Shown in pieces: positions 34,063 through 43,393 of a stretch of DNA of 64,000 bases (positions are counted from its first letter, which is position 1; every line of letters starts with the position of its first letter). The notes beneath the pieces were generated by a model. It ran no database searches, was not told where the DNA came from, and saw only the letters and a list, made by a program, of their open reading frames with translations. This stretch comes from JAISGQ01 sp045536305. GTDB taxonomy: Bacteria; Bacillota; Clostridia; Oscillospirales; Acutalibacteraceae. Position numbers and translations under genes: made by a program. The stretch spans positions 36,375-100,374 of the forward strand of contig JAZSNH010000089.1 in assembly GCA_045536305.1 (NCBI GenBank), read 5' to 3'.

Positions 34063-34935
34063 GTGGGCAGAAAAGACGGCAAAAAAGTCAAGAACTGCAG
34101 CATGATGTACAGGATCGTTCCGTACATTATGGATAAAAGATATGATGCAATGAATTCCATTACGGTGCGTTTTCCTTATGAGCCCATGCAGACATATATT
34201 AAACAGAAGCACAGAGACGGTGTCGATATCAGCCACCTTTCACTCGTTATTGCAGCTTTTGTAAGAACTGTTTCGCAGAATTGCGTACTTAACAGGTTTG
34301 TTGTTAATAAGAAAATATATGCAAGAGACGGCATATGGGTCGGCATGGTCATACTTCGACCGGGCGACACAGAGTCAACAATGACAAAGGTTCGCTTTGA
34401 GCCTACAGACACAATTTTTGATGTCAACGAAAAAATGAATAAAATGATAATGGATAATAAGGACAAGAGTAGTTCGAACTCTACGGATAAACTGATGAAG
34501 TTCCTTGTTTCCATACCCGGCTTATGTAATGTAGGCGTAGGTCTGTTTAAGTGGCTTGATAAGCGCGGATGGCTTCCGAAATCAATTATCAATGCAAGCC
34601 CGTTCCATGTATCGATGACAATATCAAATCTTGCAAGTATACGTACCAATTATATTCATCACCATATTTATGAGTTCGGTACAACAAGTATGCTTATGAC
34701 AATGGGTAATTCCGAGTATGTTCCTGTTAAGGATAAGGACGGAAATATTGATCTTGAGCGTCAGATGCCTATTGGACTTGTTATGGATGAAAGAATAGCC
34801 TCCGGACATCAATATGCTATTGCATTCAAAACAATGAGGGAGATGCTTAAGCACCCTGAAAAGCTTGAATCTCCGCCTGAAACTGTTGATGTTGAGATTT
34901 TTAAAAAGAAAAAAGAGAAAAAATCCAAGAAATAA
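34063..34935 (+). CDS. Stand-alone 2-oxoacid dehydrogenase E2-like protein
   Basis: About 290 residues with the fold of the E2 acyltransferase/chloramphenicol acetyltransferase family, seen in SPFHVSMTISNLASIRTNY-type strands and the C-terminal GLVMDERIASGHQYA. It has no lipoyl domain and no E1/E3-binding domain. The catalytic DHRxxDG motif of E2 enzymes appears as DERIASG, so both the histidine and the second aspartate are missing. GTG 34063 is preferred over GTG 34054 because GGAG ends 8 bases before it. A basic lysine-rich tail ends the protein. It is monocistronic between two terminators. A true acyltransferase function is doubtful. Confidence 0.7.
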   Translation: MGRKDGKKVKNCSMMYRIVPYIMDKRYDAMNSITVRFPYEPMQTYIKQKHRDGVDISHLSLVIAAFVRTVSQNCVLNRFVVNKKIYARDGIWVGMVILRPGDTESTMTKVRFEPTDTIFDVNEKMNKMIMDNKDKSSSNSTDKLMKFLVSIPGLCNVGVGLFKWLDKRGWLPKSIINASPFHVSMTISNLASIRTNYIHHHIYEFGTTSMLMTMGNSEYVPVKDKDGNIDLERQMPIGLVMDERIASGHQYAIAFKTMREMLKHPEKLESPPETVDVEIFKKKKEKKSKK

Positions 34936-34971
34936 TAATAAAACCGCAGTTAAAACTGCGGTTTTATTATT
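34934..34971 (+). terminator. Strong terminator after the E2-like gene
   Basis: A 17-bp perfect stem (34934-34950 with 34955-34971; core AAAACCGCAGT/ACTGCGGTTTT) with a four-base loop and T-rich 3' arm, starting at the stop codon. Confidence 0.85.
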
Positions 34972-35031
34972 GAAATTTATTCCATTAAAAGATAAAATAT
35001 AATAAAGTGGTATAATTTAAGGAGAAATATA

Positions 35032-35661
35032 ATGAATAATGTAACTGTTTTTACTCATCCGCTGATTCAGCATAAATTAACGTTGCTCAGAGATGTAAAC
35101 ACAGGCACTAAAGACTTTAGAAATCTTGTTGAAGAGATAGCTATGCTTATGAGCTATGAAGTCCTTAGAGACCTTCCGATGAAAGAGGTTACGGTAAAAA
35201 CACCGCTTAAGGAAACGAAAGCAAATATTTTATCGGGAAAGAAAATTACTTTGATACCAATTCTCAGAGCAGGGCTTGGAATGGTTGACGGTGTTCTCAA
35301 TCTTGTTCCTTCTGCAAGAGTTGGGCATGTTGGAATATATAGAGATGAAGAAACACTGGAGCCTCAGGAATACTATTGTAAAACGCCTGATGATATCGAT
35401 CAGAGACAGGCTGTTATTCTTGATCCGATGCTTGCAACAGGCGGAAGCGCCTGTGCTGCGGTTAATTTTTTAAAGCAGCGTGGCTGCAGTGATATCAAGC
35501 TTGTATGTTTAATAGCTGCACCTGAGGGTATTGAACGTATTAACGAAGAGCATCCCGATGTACATGTATATACAGGCTGCATTGATGAGTGCCTTAATGA
35601 GGAAGGCTATATTTTACCGGGTCTTGGCGATGCAGGCGACAGGATATTCGGAACAAAATAA
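35032..35661 (+). CDS. upp: Uracil phosphoribosyltransferase
   Basis: Makes UMP from uracil and PRPP. Seen here: the PRPP-binding loop LDPMLATGGSA, the uracil-binding C-terminal region GYILPGLGDAGDR, and PILRAGLGMVDG near residue 77. The length of 209 residues is standard. GGAG lies 8 bases before ATG 35032. Two TATAAT sequences (34998 and 35011) lie upstream but no matching -35 box was found. It opens a stretch of salvage genes (upp, xpt and a BMP-type importer). Confidence 0.96.
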   Translation: MNNVTVFTHPLIQHKLTLLRDVNTGTKDFRNLVEEIAMLMSYEVLRDLPMKEVTVKTPLKETKANILSGKKITLIPILRAGLGMVDGVLNLVPSARVGHVGIYRDEETLEPQEYYCKTPDDIDQRQAVILDPMLATGGSACAAVNFLKQRGCSDIKLVCLIAAPEGIERINEEHPDVHVYTGCIDECLNEEGYILPGLGDAGDRIFGTK

Positions 35662-35675
35662 AACAGGGAGTGTTT

Positions 35676-36611
35676 ATGGTGACAACAGTTAAAATTAAAA
35701 ATATCCCATCAAGTGTTGAGGGGGAAAAACTTCATACGATTATATGGGAATGCAAGGAGCCTAAAGCTGTTTTGCAGATATCACACGGAATGGCTGAGCA
35801 CATTATGAGATACGATTCTTTTGCAAGATGGCTTAATGAACATGGCATAATAGTAGCCGGAAACAGCCACCTGGGACACGGAACGACTGCGTCTGATGAT
35901 AAAATGCTTGGCTATTTTGCAAAGAAGAATGGCTGGAACCATGTAGTGGAGGATATGCACAGAGTGAAAATGGAAATCTCGCGCGATTATCCTGATCTTC
36001 CGTATTTCATTCTCGGACACTCTATGGGTTCTTTTCTTACAAGAACATATATATGTTCAGAGTATGCTGAAGGCTTATCGGGAGTTATTATTTCAGGAAC
36101 AGGAAATGTACCGGGCGCGGCGGCAGGAATGCTAAAAGGGATGTCATCGATAATTGGATTTTTCTGCGGCAGAAAACATAGAAGTAAACTTATAAACAGT
36201 ATTTCTTTCGGAAGCTACAATAAACAGTTTAAGCCTGCAGATACACCTTTTGATTGGTTGACAAAAGAAAAAAACATAGTTAATAAATATATTGCAGACG
36301 GCAGATGCGGTTTTATTTTTACATGCAGTGCGTATAAAGATCTTGGAACAGGACTTAAATTTATAAGAAAAAAGAAAAATCTTAAAAAAATGGATAAGTC
36401 ACTGCCGGTTCTGTTTATTTCCGGTGATAAGGACCCGGTAGGCGGAAACAGAAAGGGAGTAGAACAGGTTTATAAAATGTTTGATAAGGTTGGAATGAAA
36501 AATACAGAGATAACTTTTTTTGAAAATGACCGCCATGAGATACTTAACGAAACAGATAATGAAAATGTGTACAAAAAATGCCTCGATTTTATGGAAAGCA
36601 TAATAAAGTAA
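35676..36611 (+). CDS. Alpha/beta hydrolase, monoacylglycerol lipase-like (S33)
   Basis: About 311 residues with an alpha/beta-hydrolase fold of the serine aminopeptidase S33/lysophospholipase group. The nucleophile elbow is GHSMGS, the oxyanion region is HGMAEHIMRYD, and the probable acid and histidine are in FISGDKDPVGG and ENDRHEILNE. There is no signal peptide, so it is cytoplasmic. ATG 35676 is preferred over GTG 35670, which overlaps the ribosome-binding site. It lies 14 bases after upp and is followed by a strong terminator. The substrate is unknown. Confidence 0.85.
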   Translation: MVTTVKIKNIPSSVEGEKLHTIIWECKEPKAVLQISHGMAEHIMRYDSFARWLNEHGIIVAGNSHLGHGTTASDDKMLGYFAKKNGWNHVVEDMHRVKMEISRDYPDLPYFILGHSMGSFLTRTYICSEYAEGLSGVIISGTGNVPGAAAGMLKGMSSIIGFFCGRKHRSKLINSISFGSYNKQFKPADTPFDWLTKEKNIVNKYIADGRCGFIFTCSAYKDLGTGLKFIRKKKNLKKMDKSLPVLFISGDKDPVGGNRKGVEQVYKMFDKVGMKNTEITFFENDRHEILNETDNENVYKKCLDFMESIIK

Positions 36612-36629
36612 ATAAGCCAAATTATCAAT

Positions 36630-36669
36630 AAAAACAGCAATAATGACATGGTGCATTATTGCTGTTTTT
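36630..36669 (+). terminator. Terminator after the alpha/beta hydrolase gene
   Basis: AAAAACAGCAATAATG pairs perfectly with CATTATTGCTGTTTTT around an eight-base loop. Confidence 0.88.
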
Positions 36670-36798
36670 GAAATATTATACCAAAAATATTAAAATTGGG
36701 TGAATAAATACCATTTTCATATACTTGAATAAATTATAACTATGTGATATTATAATGTCGAAATGTAACCTATTAAACATTGAGCGGAGGAATTGCAA

Positions 36799-37374
36799 TT
36801 GCAGCTGTTGGAACAAAGAATAATTAAAGACGGAAAAGTCAGATCCTCTGATGTTCTTAAGGTTGACAGCTTCCTCAATCATCAGATAGATATTAATTTA
36901 CTCAACGAATTAGGCAAGGAGTTTTATCGTTTATTTGGTGATTGCAATGTTACAAAAATCCTCACAATTGAGGCATCGGGAATCGCTATAGCTTCGATTG
37001 TTGCTCAATATTTTAATGTTCCCGTTCTTTTTGCAAAAAAGAATAAAACAAAGAATATAAGCGGAGATGTTTATACTGCAAAGGTGGAATCCTTTACACA
37101 CGGGACCTCCTATGATATCATCGTCTCAAAGGATTTTTTGAATGAAAATGACAGAGTTCTGCTTATAGATGATTTTCTTGCACGCGGCAATGCACTTTTA
37201 GGCCTTATCGATCTTGTTGAGGCTGCAGGTGCTTACGTAGTAGGTGCCGGTATTGCTGTTGAGAAGGCATTTCAGGACGGCGGAGATATAGTTCGCAAAA
37301 ACAAGGGAATACGTGTGGAATCTCTGGCGCGCATTAAAGAAATGAGCGAAGAATCGGGAATTACATTTTGCTGA
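36799..37374 (+). CDS. xpt: Xanthine phosphoribosyltransferase
   Basis: Salvages xanthine to XMP. The N-terminal KVDSFLNHQID is a hallmark of Xpt, TIEASGIA and FAKKNK follow, and the PRPP loop is VLLIDDFLARGNAL. The length of about 191 residues matches. TTG 36799 lies 8 bases after GGAGG and gives a family-like start; TTG 36793 is only 2 bases from the same ribosome-binding site. I looked for a purine riboswitch in the 120-base leader and saw none of its core sequences. Confidence 0.95.
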   Translation: MQLLEQRIIKDGKVRSSDVLKVDSFLNHQIDINLLNELGKEFYRLFGDCNVTKILTIEASGIAIASIVAQYFNVPVLFAKKNKTKNISGDVYTAKVESFTHGTSYDIIVSKDFLNENDRVLLIDDFLARGNALLGLIDLVEAAGAYVVGAGIAVEKAFQDGGDIVRKNKGIRVESLARIKEMSEESGITFC

Positions 37375-37375
37375 C

Positions 37376-37397
37376 AGGCGCATGAGTGCGCCTTTTT
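37376..37397 (+). terminator. Short GC-rich terminator after xpt
   Basis: AGGCGCA pairs with TGCGCCT around TGAG, followed by TTTTT. It starts 2 bases after the xpt stop. Confidence 0.85.
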
Positions 37398-37451
37398 GTG
37401 TTGTATAAGAAGCGAGATGCTTTTTATAAAAAATTTTCAGGAGGAGAAAAA

Positions 37452-38669
37452 ATGTTCAAGAAATTATTATCCATGGCACTTGTACTTGTAATGGTTTTTA
37501 GCTTGACTGTTGCATTTGCAGGCTGCTCCAAGAGCGAGGCAGACGGCATTAAGATCGGTGTTATCCTTATCGGTGACGAAAATGAAGGATATACCGAGGC
37601 ACACATCACCGGTATCAAGACCGCTGCAAAGAAGCTTGGTATCGCTGACAGCCAGATCCTGTGGAAGTACACCATCGGCGAGAATGAGGCTTGCTACGAT
37701 GCAGCTGCTGACCTTGTAAATAAGGGATGCACTCTTGTTGTTTCCAACAGCTACGGTCATCAGACCTATATGGAGCTTATAGCTGCTGAGTATCCCGAGG
37801 TTTCTTTTGTTGCAATGACCGGTGATACTGCAGCAAAGAGCGGCCTTTCCAATTTCTCCAATGCATTTACAAAGGTTTTTGAGTCACGCTATATTTCCGG
37901 TGTTGTTGCCGGTATGAAGATTGCTGAACTTATTAAGGACGGCAAGCTTACAAAGGCTAATTATGATGCTGACGGAAATGTAAAGGTTGGTTATGTTGGT
38001 GCATATCCGTATCACGAAGTTGTTTCCGGTTATACTGCATTCTACCTTGGCATCAAGTCTGTTGTTAAGAATGTTGCTATGGAAGTTCAGTACACCAACT
38101 CTTGGTTTGATCTTACAGGTGAAGCAGAAGCTGCCAATCTTCTTATCGCTGATGGCTGCGTAATCATCGGTCAGCACGCTGACTCCACCGGTGCACCTTC
38201 CGCAACCCAGGCTAAGCATGAAGAAGGTACGGTTTGCTACTCTGTTGGATACAATATTGACATGCTCAAGGTTGCTCCCGATGTAGCCCTTACTTCCGCT
38301 ACCAACAACTGGTCTGTATACTATGAGTATGCATTCAAGGCTCACATGAACGATGAAGCTATCGTTACAGATTGGGCACAGGGTTATGCAAATGATGCTG
38401 TTGCTATCACTGCTCTTGGTCCGGCTTGTGCATCGGGTACTCAGGAAGCTGTAGATGCTGCTGTCGCTTCCATCAAGAACGGCGAGCTTCATGTTTTTGA
38501 TTGCGCGGATTGGACTGTTAACGGTGAGACTCTTACTTCTTATGACAAGGTTTCTTACTTCGAAGGTAACGAAATGATCTGGGACGGTTATTTCCATGAG
38601 AGCGAGCTTCGTGCAGCTCCTGCATTTGATATCCGCATCGACGGCATTATCGAGCTTAATAACAACTAA
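37452..38669 (+). CDS. BMP-family substrate-binding lipoprotein
   Basis: Extracellular, lipid-anchored binding protein of the BmpA/Med family, which in characterised cases delivers nucleosides to an ABC importer. A signal peptide with a lipobox (VAFAGC, cysteine at about residue 25) is visible. The mature protein begins with KIGVILIGDENEGYTEAHITG, typical of periplasmic-binding folds, and carries GYVGAYPYHEV. GGAGG lies before ATG 37452; the frame upstream is not coding. Codon use is more biased than in its neighbours, which suggests high expression. The ATPase and permease genes follow after a hairpin. Confidence 0.92.
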   Translation: MFKKLLSMALVLVMVFSLTVAFAGCSKSEADGIKIGVILIGDENEGYTEAHITGIKTAAKKLGIADSQILWKYTIGENEACYDAAADLVNKGCTLVVSNSYGHQTYMELIAAEYPEVSFVAMTGDTAAKSGLSNFSNAFTKVFESRYISGVVAGMKIAELIKDGKLTKANYDADGNVKVGYVGAYPYHEVVSGYTAFYLGIKSVVKNVAMEVQYTNSWFDLTGEAEAANLLIADGCVIIGQHADSTGAPSATQAKHEEGTVCYSVGYNIDMLKVAPDVALTSATNNWSVYYEYAFKAHMNDEAIVTDWAQGYANDAVAITALGPACASGTQEAVDAAVASIKNGELHVFDCADWTVNGETLTSYDKVSYFEGNEMIWDGYFHESELRAAPAFDIRIDGIIELNNN

Positions 38670-38681
38670 TCAAATACTATT

Positions 38682-38715
38682 CACAGGGGAATATCTATTT
38701 CGGTATTCCCCTGTG
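38682..38715 (+). other. Intergenic stem-loop between binding protein and ATPase genes
   Basis: CACAGGGGAATA pairs with TATTCCCCTGTG around a ten-base loop. There is no good T run, so it probably stabilises the upstream mRNA or ends only part of the transcripts, letting the binding protein be made in excess. Confidence 0.7.
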
Positions 38716-38792
38716 GTTGAATTTTGCATCCGCAATTTGCGGATTATTTTCTTTGGCGGTCAATTAAATGTCAAATGCAAAGGAGAATGCAC

Positions 38793-40334
38793 ATGGAACA
38801 GCCGATTGCAATAAGCATGAAAAATATTACAAAGAGCTTTGGTTCCGTAATTGCAAACCATAAGGTCAATCTTGAGGTTCGTCGCGGAGAAATACTATCT
38901 CTGCTTGGCGAAAATGGAAGCGGAAAGACTACTTTGATGAATATGCTTTCTGGCATATATTTTCCTGATGAGGGTGAGATTTCTCTTTACGGTAAATCCG
39001 TGACTATTCGCTCGCCCAAAGATGCTCTTGATTTAGGTATAGGTATGATTCATCAGCACTTTAAACTGATTGATGTTTTCACTGCGGCAGAAAATATTGT
39101 TCTGGGATTAAAAGAGGATGGGTTTAATCTAGATCGCAAAACAATTAATAAAAAAGTAAAAACTATCTGCGAACGTTATGGATTTGATATAGATCCCAAT
39201 CAAAAGGTCTATGATATGACTGTTTCACAGAAGCAAACTCTTGAAATTGTCAAGGTTCTTTATCGCGGAGCAGATATTCTTATATTGGACGAGCCAACAG
39301 CGGTTTTGACACCACAGGAAGTTAAAAAGCTGTTCGCCGTTATCAAAAATATGCGTGATTATGGTAAATCTGTTATCATCATTACTCATAAGCTTCATGA
39401 GGTCCTCGAAATATCTGACCGAGTGGCAGTGCTGCGTAAAGGCAAATACATTGGCACTGTTCCCACAAGTGAAGCTACAGAATTTTCGCTTACCGAAATG
39501 ATGGTTGGTGAAAAAATAGAGCTTGATATTGAACGCCCTGAAACAGAGAATAAGGAAGAAAGACTTAAGATCAGTAATCTTACAGTTAAAAATATTGAGG
39601 GCAGAAATGTTCTCAGCAATGTTTCCTTTACGGCGTACAGCGGAGAAATATTGGGCGTAGCCGGTATTTCGGGATGCGGACAAAAAGAACTCCTCGAAGC
39701 AATTGCCGGATTGCAGAAGGTTCATGACGGCAGCGTTGAATATTTTGAGCCTGAAACTGCTCTTTGCAGACAGCTTATTGGTAAAACACCAAAGGAGATC
39801 AAGGAATACGGTGTACTTATGTCGTTTGTTCCCGAAGACAGACTTGGCATGGGTCTTGTCGGATCAATGGGTATGACCGAAAATATGATGCTGAAAAATT
39901 ACAACGAAGGCAAGCTTCCGTTTGTTCACACCAAGGATCCGCGTCGACTCGCAATAAAGATAATGGATGAGTTGGGTGTTGTTACACCTGGTATTAACAC
40001 GCCTGTACGAAGACTTTCCGGCGGTAATGTGCAGAAGGTGCTTGTAGGTCGAGAAATTGCCTCGTCGCCAACTGTTCTGATGACTGCTTATGCCGTTCGC
40101 GGATTGGATATCAACACCTCATATACAATTTATCGTCTTCTCAACGAACAGAAGAAAAAAGGTGTTGCAGTTATATATGTCGGAGAAGATCTTGATGTTT
40201 TGCTTCAGCTTTGTGACAGAATAGTTGTTCTTTGCGGCGGAAAGATCAACGGAATCGTTGACGCAAAGAATACTACAAAAGAAGAAGTGGGACTTCTTAT
40301 GACAAATCTTAAAGAGGAGGCAGATGCGGAATGA
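38793..40334 (+). CDS. ABC importer ATPase, BMP/nucleoside type (two NBDs)
   Basis: A 513-residue protein with two fused nucleotide-binding domains. NBD1 has Walker A GENGSGKTT, Walker B ILILDEPTAVL and the weak signature VSQKQTLEI usual for this class. NBD2 has a degenerate Walker A (GISGCGQKE), a good LSGGNVQK signature, and TAYAVRGLD where relatives have QPTRGLD. ATG 38793 follows AGGAG; the frame further upstream is not coding. It overlaps the permease gene by 4 bases. The context with xpt and upp supports purine or pyrimidine nucleoside import. Confidence 0.92.
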   Translation: MEQPIAISMKNITKSFGSVIANHKVNLEVRRGEILSLLGENGSGKTTLMNMLSGIYFPDEGEISLYGKSVTIRSPKDALDLGIGMIHQHFKLIDVFTAAENIVLGLKEDGFNLDRKTINKKVKTICERYGFDIDPNQKVYDMTVSQKQTLEIVKVLYRGADILILDEPTAVLTPQEVKKLFAVIKNMRDYGKSVIIITHKLHEVLEISDRVAVLRKGKYIGTVPTSEATEFSLTEMMVGEKIELDIERPETENKEERLKISNLTVKNIEGRNVLSNVSFTAYSGEILGVAGISGCGQKELLEAIAGLQKVHDGSVEYFEPETALCRQLIGKTPKEIKEYGVLMSFVPEDRLGMGLVGSMGMTENMMLKNYNEGKLPFVHTKDPRRLAIKIMDELGVVTPGINTPVRRLSGGNVQKVLVGREIASSPTVLMTAYAVRGLDINTSYTIYRLLNEQKKKGVAVIYVGEDLDVLLQLCDRIVVLCGGKINGIVDAKNTTKEEVGLLMTNLKEEADAE

Positions 40335-41473
40335 GCGATTTTGATAAAACAGCAGATACAAAATCTGAAGCAGCGGCTGTGCAGCCGATATATGAACCGC
40401 TTATCAGAATGGTTGAACGGGAAGCAGTTCCTTTTAAAAAAGCTTTATTGATCCGTGTGATAGCTATTATTGCTTCACTGATCGTTTCCGGACTCCTTAT
40501 AATGATATTGACAAAAATGAACCCCTTCCTTGTTTATTCGGCAATGTTCGAGGGTGCATTCGGCACAGATTATCTTACCTGGAATACTATACGTGATGCA
40601 ATGCTCCTTCTTTGTGTCGGTATTGGACTTGCACCTGCATTTAAAATGCGATTTTGGAATATAGGTGCAGAAGGCCAGATATTGGTTGGTGCTATAGCTT
40701 CGGCTGCAATGATGATTTATTTTAAGGATATCAACCAGACCCTTCTCCTTATTATAATGGGTCTTTCAAGTTTGATTATCGGTGCGCTGTGGGGGCTTCT
40801 TCCTGCAATATTCAAAGCAAAATGGGGGACAAACGAAACATTGTTCACGTTGATGATGAACTATATTGCAATAAGATTTACCGCATATTTCGTTACCCTT
40901 TGGGAGAATCCGAAAAATTCAAACTCTGTCGGCGTAATTAACCTGAGAGGCCGCGAAGGTTGGTTCCCTGAAATATTCGGTCAGAAATATACACTGAATG
41001 TTATTCTGGTAATCGGACTTGCGGTGCTTATGTTTTTCTATCTGAAAAAGGCAAAGCAGGGATACGAAATTGCTATTGTAGGCGAATCGGAAAACACCGC
41101 AAGATATGCCGGAATCAACGTAAGTAAGGTCATTATCAGGACTATGCTTATTTCCGGCGCGATATGCGGCTTTGCTGGATTTATCGCTGTAGGCGGTGTT
41201 GGACATACAATATCGACCACAACAGCAGGCGGAAGAGGATTTACTGCAATAATTGTTGCTTGGATGGCAAAGTTTAATACGTTTGTAATGATCGCAGTTT
41301 CATTTTTGATTGTATTTCTTGATATGGGTGCCTGCGAAATCGCATCAAGATTTAATATGAATGAATACATTTCGGATATGATAACCGGTATAATTCTTTT
41401 CTTTATTCTCGGATGCGAATTCTTTATCAGATATAGGCTGATTTTCAGACACAAGAACAGGGAGGTGGCATAA
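40331..41473 (+). CDS. BMP-type ABC importer permease subunit 1
   Basis: A 380-residue membrane protein of the BPD_transp_2 family with about nine or ten segments after a 50-residue cytoplasmic N terminus. FWNIGAEGQILVGA and NETLFTLMMNYIA are typical of the YufP-like permease, and GESENTARYAGIN is the coupling region facing the ATPase. It is coupled to the ATPase gene by ATGA and followed 4 bases later by the second permease. Confidence 0.92.
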   Translation: MSDFDKTADTKSEAAAVQPIYEPLIRMVEREAVPFKKALLIRVIAIIASLIVSGLLIMILTKMNPFLVYSAMFEGAFGTDYLTWNTIRDAMLLLCVGIGLAPAFKMRFWNIGAEGQILVGAIASAAMMIYFKDINQTLLLIIMGLSSLIIGALWGLLPAIFKAKWGTNETLFTLMMNYIAIRFTAYFVTLWENPKNSNSVGVINLRGREGWFPEIFGQKYTLNVILVIGLAVLMFFYLKKAKQGYEIAIVGESENTARYAGINVSKVIIRTMLISGAICGFAGFIAVGGVGHTISTTTAGGRGFTAIIVAWMAKFNTFVMIAVSFLIVFLDMGACEIASRFNMNEYISDMITGIILFFILGCEFFIRYRLIFRHKNREVA

Positions 41474-41477
41474 GCCG

Positions 41478-42533
41478 ATGGATGCATTCATAACATATAT
41501 ACAGGCTGCTGTATGTTTTGGAACAGTTCTCATGCTTGGCGCTCTCGGCGAGATCCTTACTGAAAAATCAGGAAACCTTAATCTTGGTGTTCCGGGTATT
41601 ATGTACCTCGGAGGAATATCGAGCCTTGCCGGTGTTTTCGCATACGAAAATGCCGCAGCGGAAACAAGCGGTTTTTTATGTGTGCTGATAGCATTGATTT
41701 GCGGTTTCTTAGGCGCGATGTTCGGAGGACTAATATTCAGTTTTCTTACAATTACTCTGAGAGCTAATCAGAATGTCACAGGTCTTGCAATTACTATTTT
41801 CGGTACAGGCGTTGCTAATTTCTTTGGCGGACTGCTCAACAAATCCGCAGGCGGTGTAGGTCAGATACGTGTTGATGCAACAAGTGCCGCATTCAGAGCA
41901 ATTATTCCGTTTCTCTCTACAAACCTTGGTTTTATAGGCAGAATTCTTTTCTATTATGGCTTCATGGTTTATTTTGCGATTATTCTTGCAGTTCTCATGC
42001 AGCTCTTTTTGAATAAAAGCCGTATCGGTCTTAATCTTCGAGCTGTTGGAGAGAATCCGGCTACAGCAGATGCAGCCGGCGTAAACGTAGCAAGATACAA
42101 ATATCTGGCTACTTGTATCGGAGCAGGAATTTCCGGTCTTGGCGGTGTGTTCTTTGTTATGGACTATACAAAAGGAACATGGAGCAACAGCGGAGATATC
42201 GAGGCTCTTGGCTGGCTTGCGGTTGCGTTGGTTATTTTTACATCGTGGAAATCGATAAATGCTATATGGGGTGCATATTTCTTTGGCGCATTGTATTGGC
42301 TCAGCACGTATATTCCTGTAATTTTAAGATCTGTAGAATATAACAAAGACAATAAATTCCTTGATTTTATTATTTCCGGAATAATAAATATGAGCAGAGG
42401 TGGACAGGAACTTTTTGAAATGACACCTTATGTTGCTACCATAGTTGTTCTTATTATTGTAAGTCTAAGGAAAAAAAGAGAAAATCTTGGACCTGCAAGC
42501 CTCGGACAATTGTATTTCCGTGAAGAAAGATAA
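41478..42533 (+). CDS. BMP-type ABC importer permease subunit 2
   Basis: A 351-residue membrane protein of the YufQ type. The N-terminal LGEILTEKSGNLNLGVPGIM and the coupling region AVGENPATADAAGVNV are characteristic. With the previous gene it forms the heterodimeric channel. It is the last gene of the importer operon; a new promoter lies 27 bases downstream. Confidence 0.92.
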   Translation: MDAFITYIQAAVCFGTVLMLGALGEILTEKSGNLNLGVPGIMYLGGISSLAGVFAYENAAAETSGFLCVLIALICGFLGAMFGGLIFSFLTITLRANQNVTGLAITIFGTGVANFFGGLLNKSAGGVGQIRVDATSAAFRAIIPFLSTNLGFIGRILFYYGFMVYFAIILAVLMQLFLNKSRIGLNLRAVGENPATADAAGVNVARYKYLATCIGAGISGLGGVFFVMDYTKGTWSNSGDIEALGWLAVALVIFTSWKSINAIWGAYFFGALYWLSTYIPVILRSVEYNKDNKFLDFIISGIINMSRGGQELFEMTPYVATIVVLIIVSLRKKRENLGPASLGQLYFREER

Positions 42534-42559
42534 AATAAATCATAATCAAACCAAAACTA

Positions 42560-42588
42560 TTGAACGAGTTTTATATGTATGATATAAT
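42560..42588 (+). promoter_or_regulatory. Strong candidate promoter of the zinc-ribbon membrane gene
   Basis: TTGAAC (42560-42565) and TATAAT (42583-42588) are 17 bases apart, and the -10 is preceded by TGA (extended -10). It lies 44 bases before the start at 42632. Confidence 0.65.
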
Positions 42589-42631
42589 TGCTATGATAGA
42601 GGTTCTATTATTATTTTAAGGAGGTAACCTA

Positions 42632-43387
42632 ATGTTTTGTTCTAATTGCGGAAGCAGAAATGATGAAAATGCGAGATTCTGTGCGGAGTGCGGCAATAGA
42701 TTGTATTCAATAGATAATGCTGATGAAATAAATATTGTATACGATGTATCGCAGGATCAGCAAGCACAACCATCAAGAGTCAATCAGCCGACAGACTCTT
42801 CCTTTATGAAGTCATTTATGAAGTTTGAACTTCCTGAGGACTCGATTATTAAACTTCCGTTTCCTTCTTATATCCTTAAATTTATAAAAATGGGTATTTG
42901 GACATTGCTGTTCTTTGCAATGTTTTTCGGATGGATTTTTATCAGAGTAAAAATGTCTGTTTTCGGATATTCCGTGGATGAATCAACATCAGCTAATTTA
43001 TTTAAGGTAATATTTAATGGTTCTGATTTTTATAATGGAATTGGCTTTTTGTCCTTTTTAGGAATACTTGTTATGCTTGTAATATTAAGCGTTATTGCAA
43101 TACAGATTCTTAAGGTGTTTATTCCCGAAAAGTTACCTGCATTTTTCTCTAAAATTCCACAGATTGCTCTTTGTGCTGCACCTGCGGCTATTACATTTAT
43201 TTTTATGATTTTTGCCTGGATTATTCTTGGCGGTATTGTCAATGAAGAGGGCTTGAATCAGTTTGGAGCTAAAGCTATGGCAGGCCCCGGATTTGGCGCC
43301 TGGCTTGTGTTTATTCTTTCCGGCATTGAAACTGCGGCGTTCTTCTTGTTTATGAAAGGAAAGAATGAATCGATTTTGAAGGCATAA
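42632..43387 (+). CDS. Zinc-ribbon membrane protein, unknown function
   Basis: A 251-residue protein that starts with a zinc ribbon, CSNCGSRNDENARFCAECG (residues 3-21), of the type placed at the N terminus of many Firmicute membrane proteins. A polar linker (25-75) is followed by four membrane segments, and the protein ends in a short cytoplasmic tail. The zinc ribbon probably faces the cytoplasm. It is monocistronic, with its own promoter and terminator. No function can be assigned. Confidence 0.75.
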   Translation: MFCSNCGSRNDENARFCAECGNRLYSIDNADEINIVYDVSQDQQAQPSRVNQPTDSSFMKSFMKFELPEDSIIKLPFPSYILKFIKMGIWTLLFFAMFFGWIFIRVKMSVFGYSVDESTSANLFKVIFNGSDFYNGIGFLSFLGILVMLVILSVIAIQILKVFIPEKLPAFFSKIPQIALCAAPAAITFIFMIFAWIILGGIVNEEGLNQFGAKAMAGPGFGAWLVFILSGIETAAFFLFMKGKNESILKA

Positions 43388-43393
43388 TAACGC

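Noticed and set aside
36670..36798. Purine riboswitch before xpt
   Set aside because: The leader has none of the conserved core sequences of the guanine/adenine riboswitch and no long stem with an expression platform.
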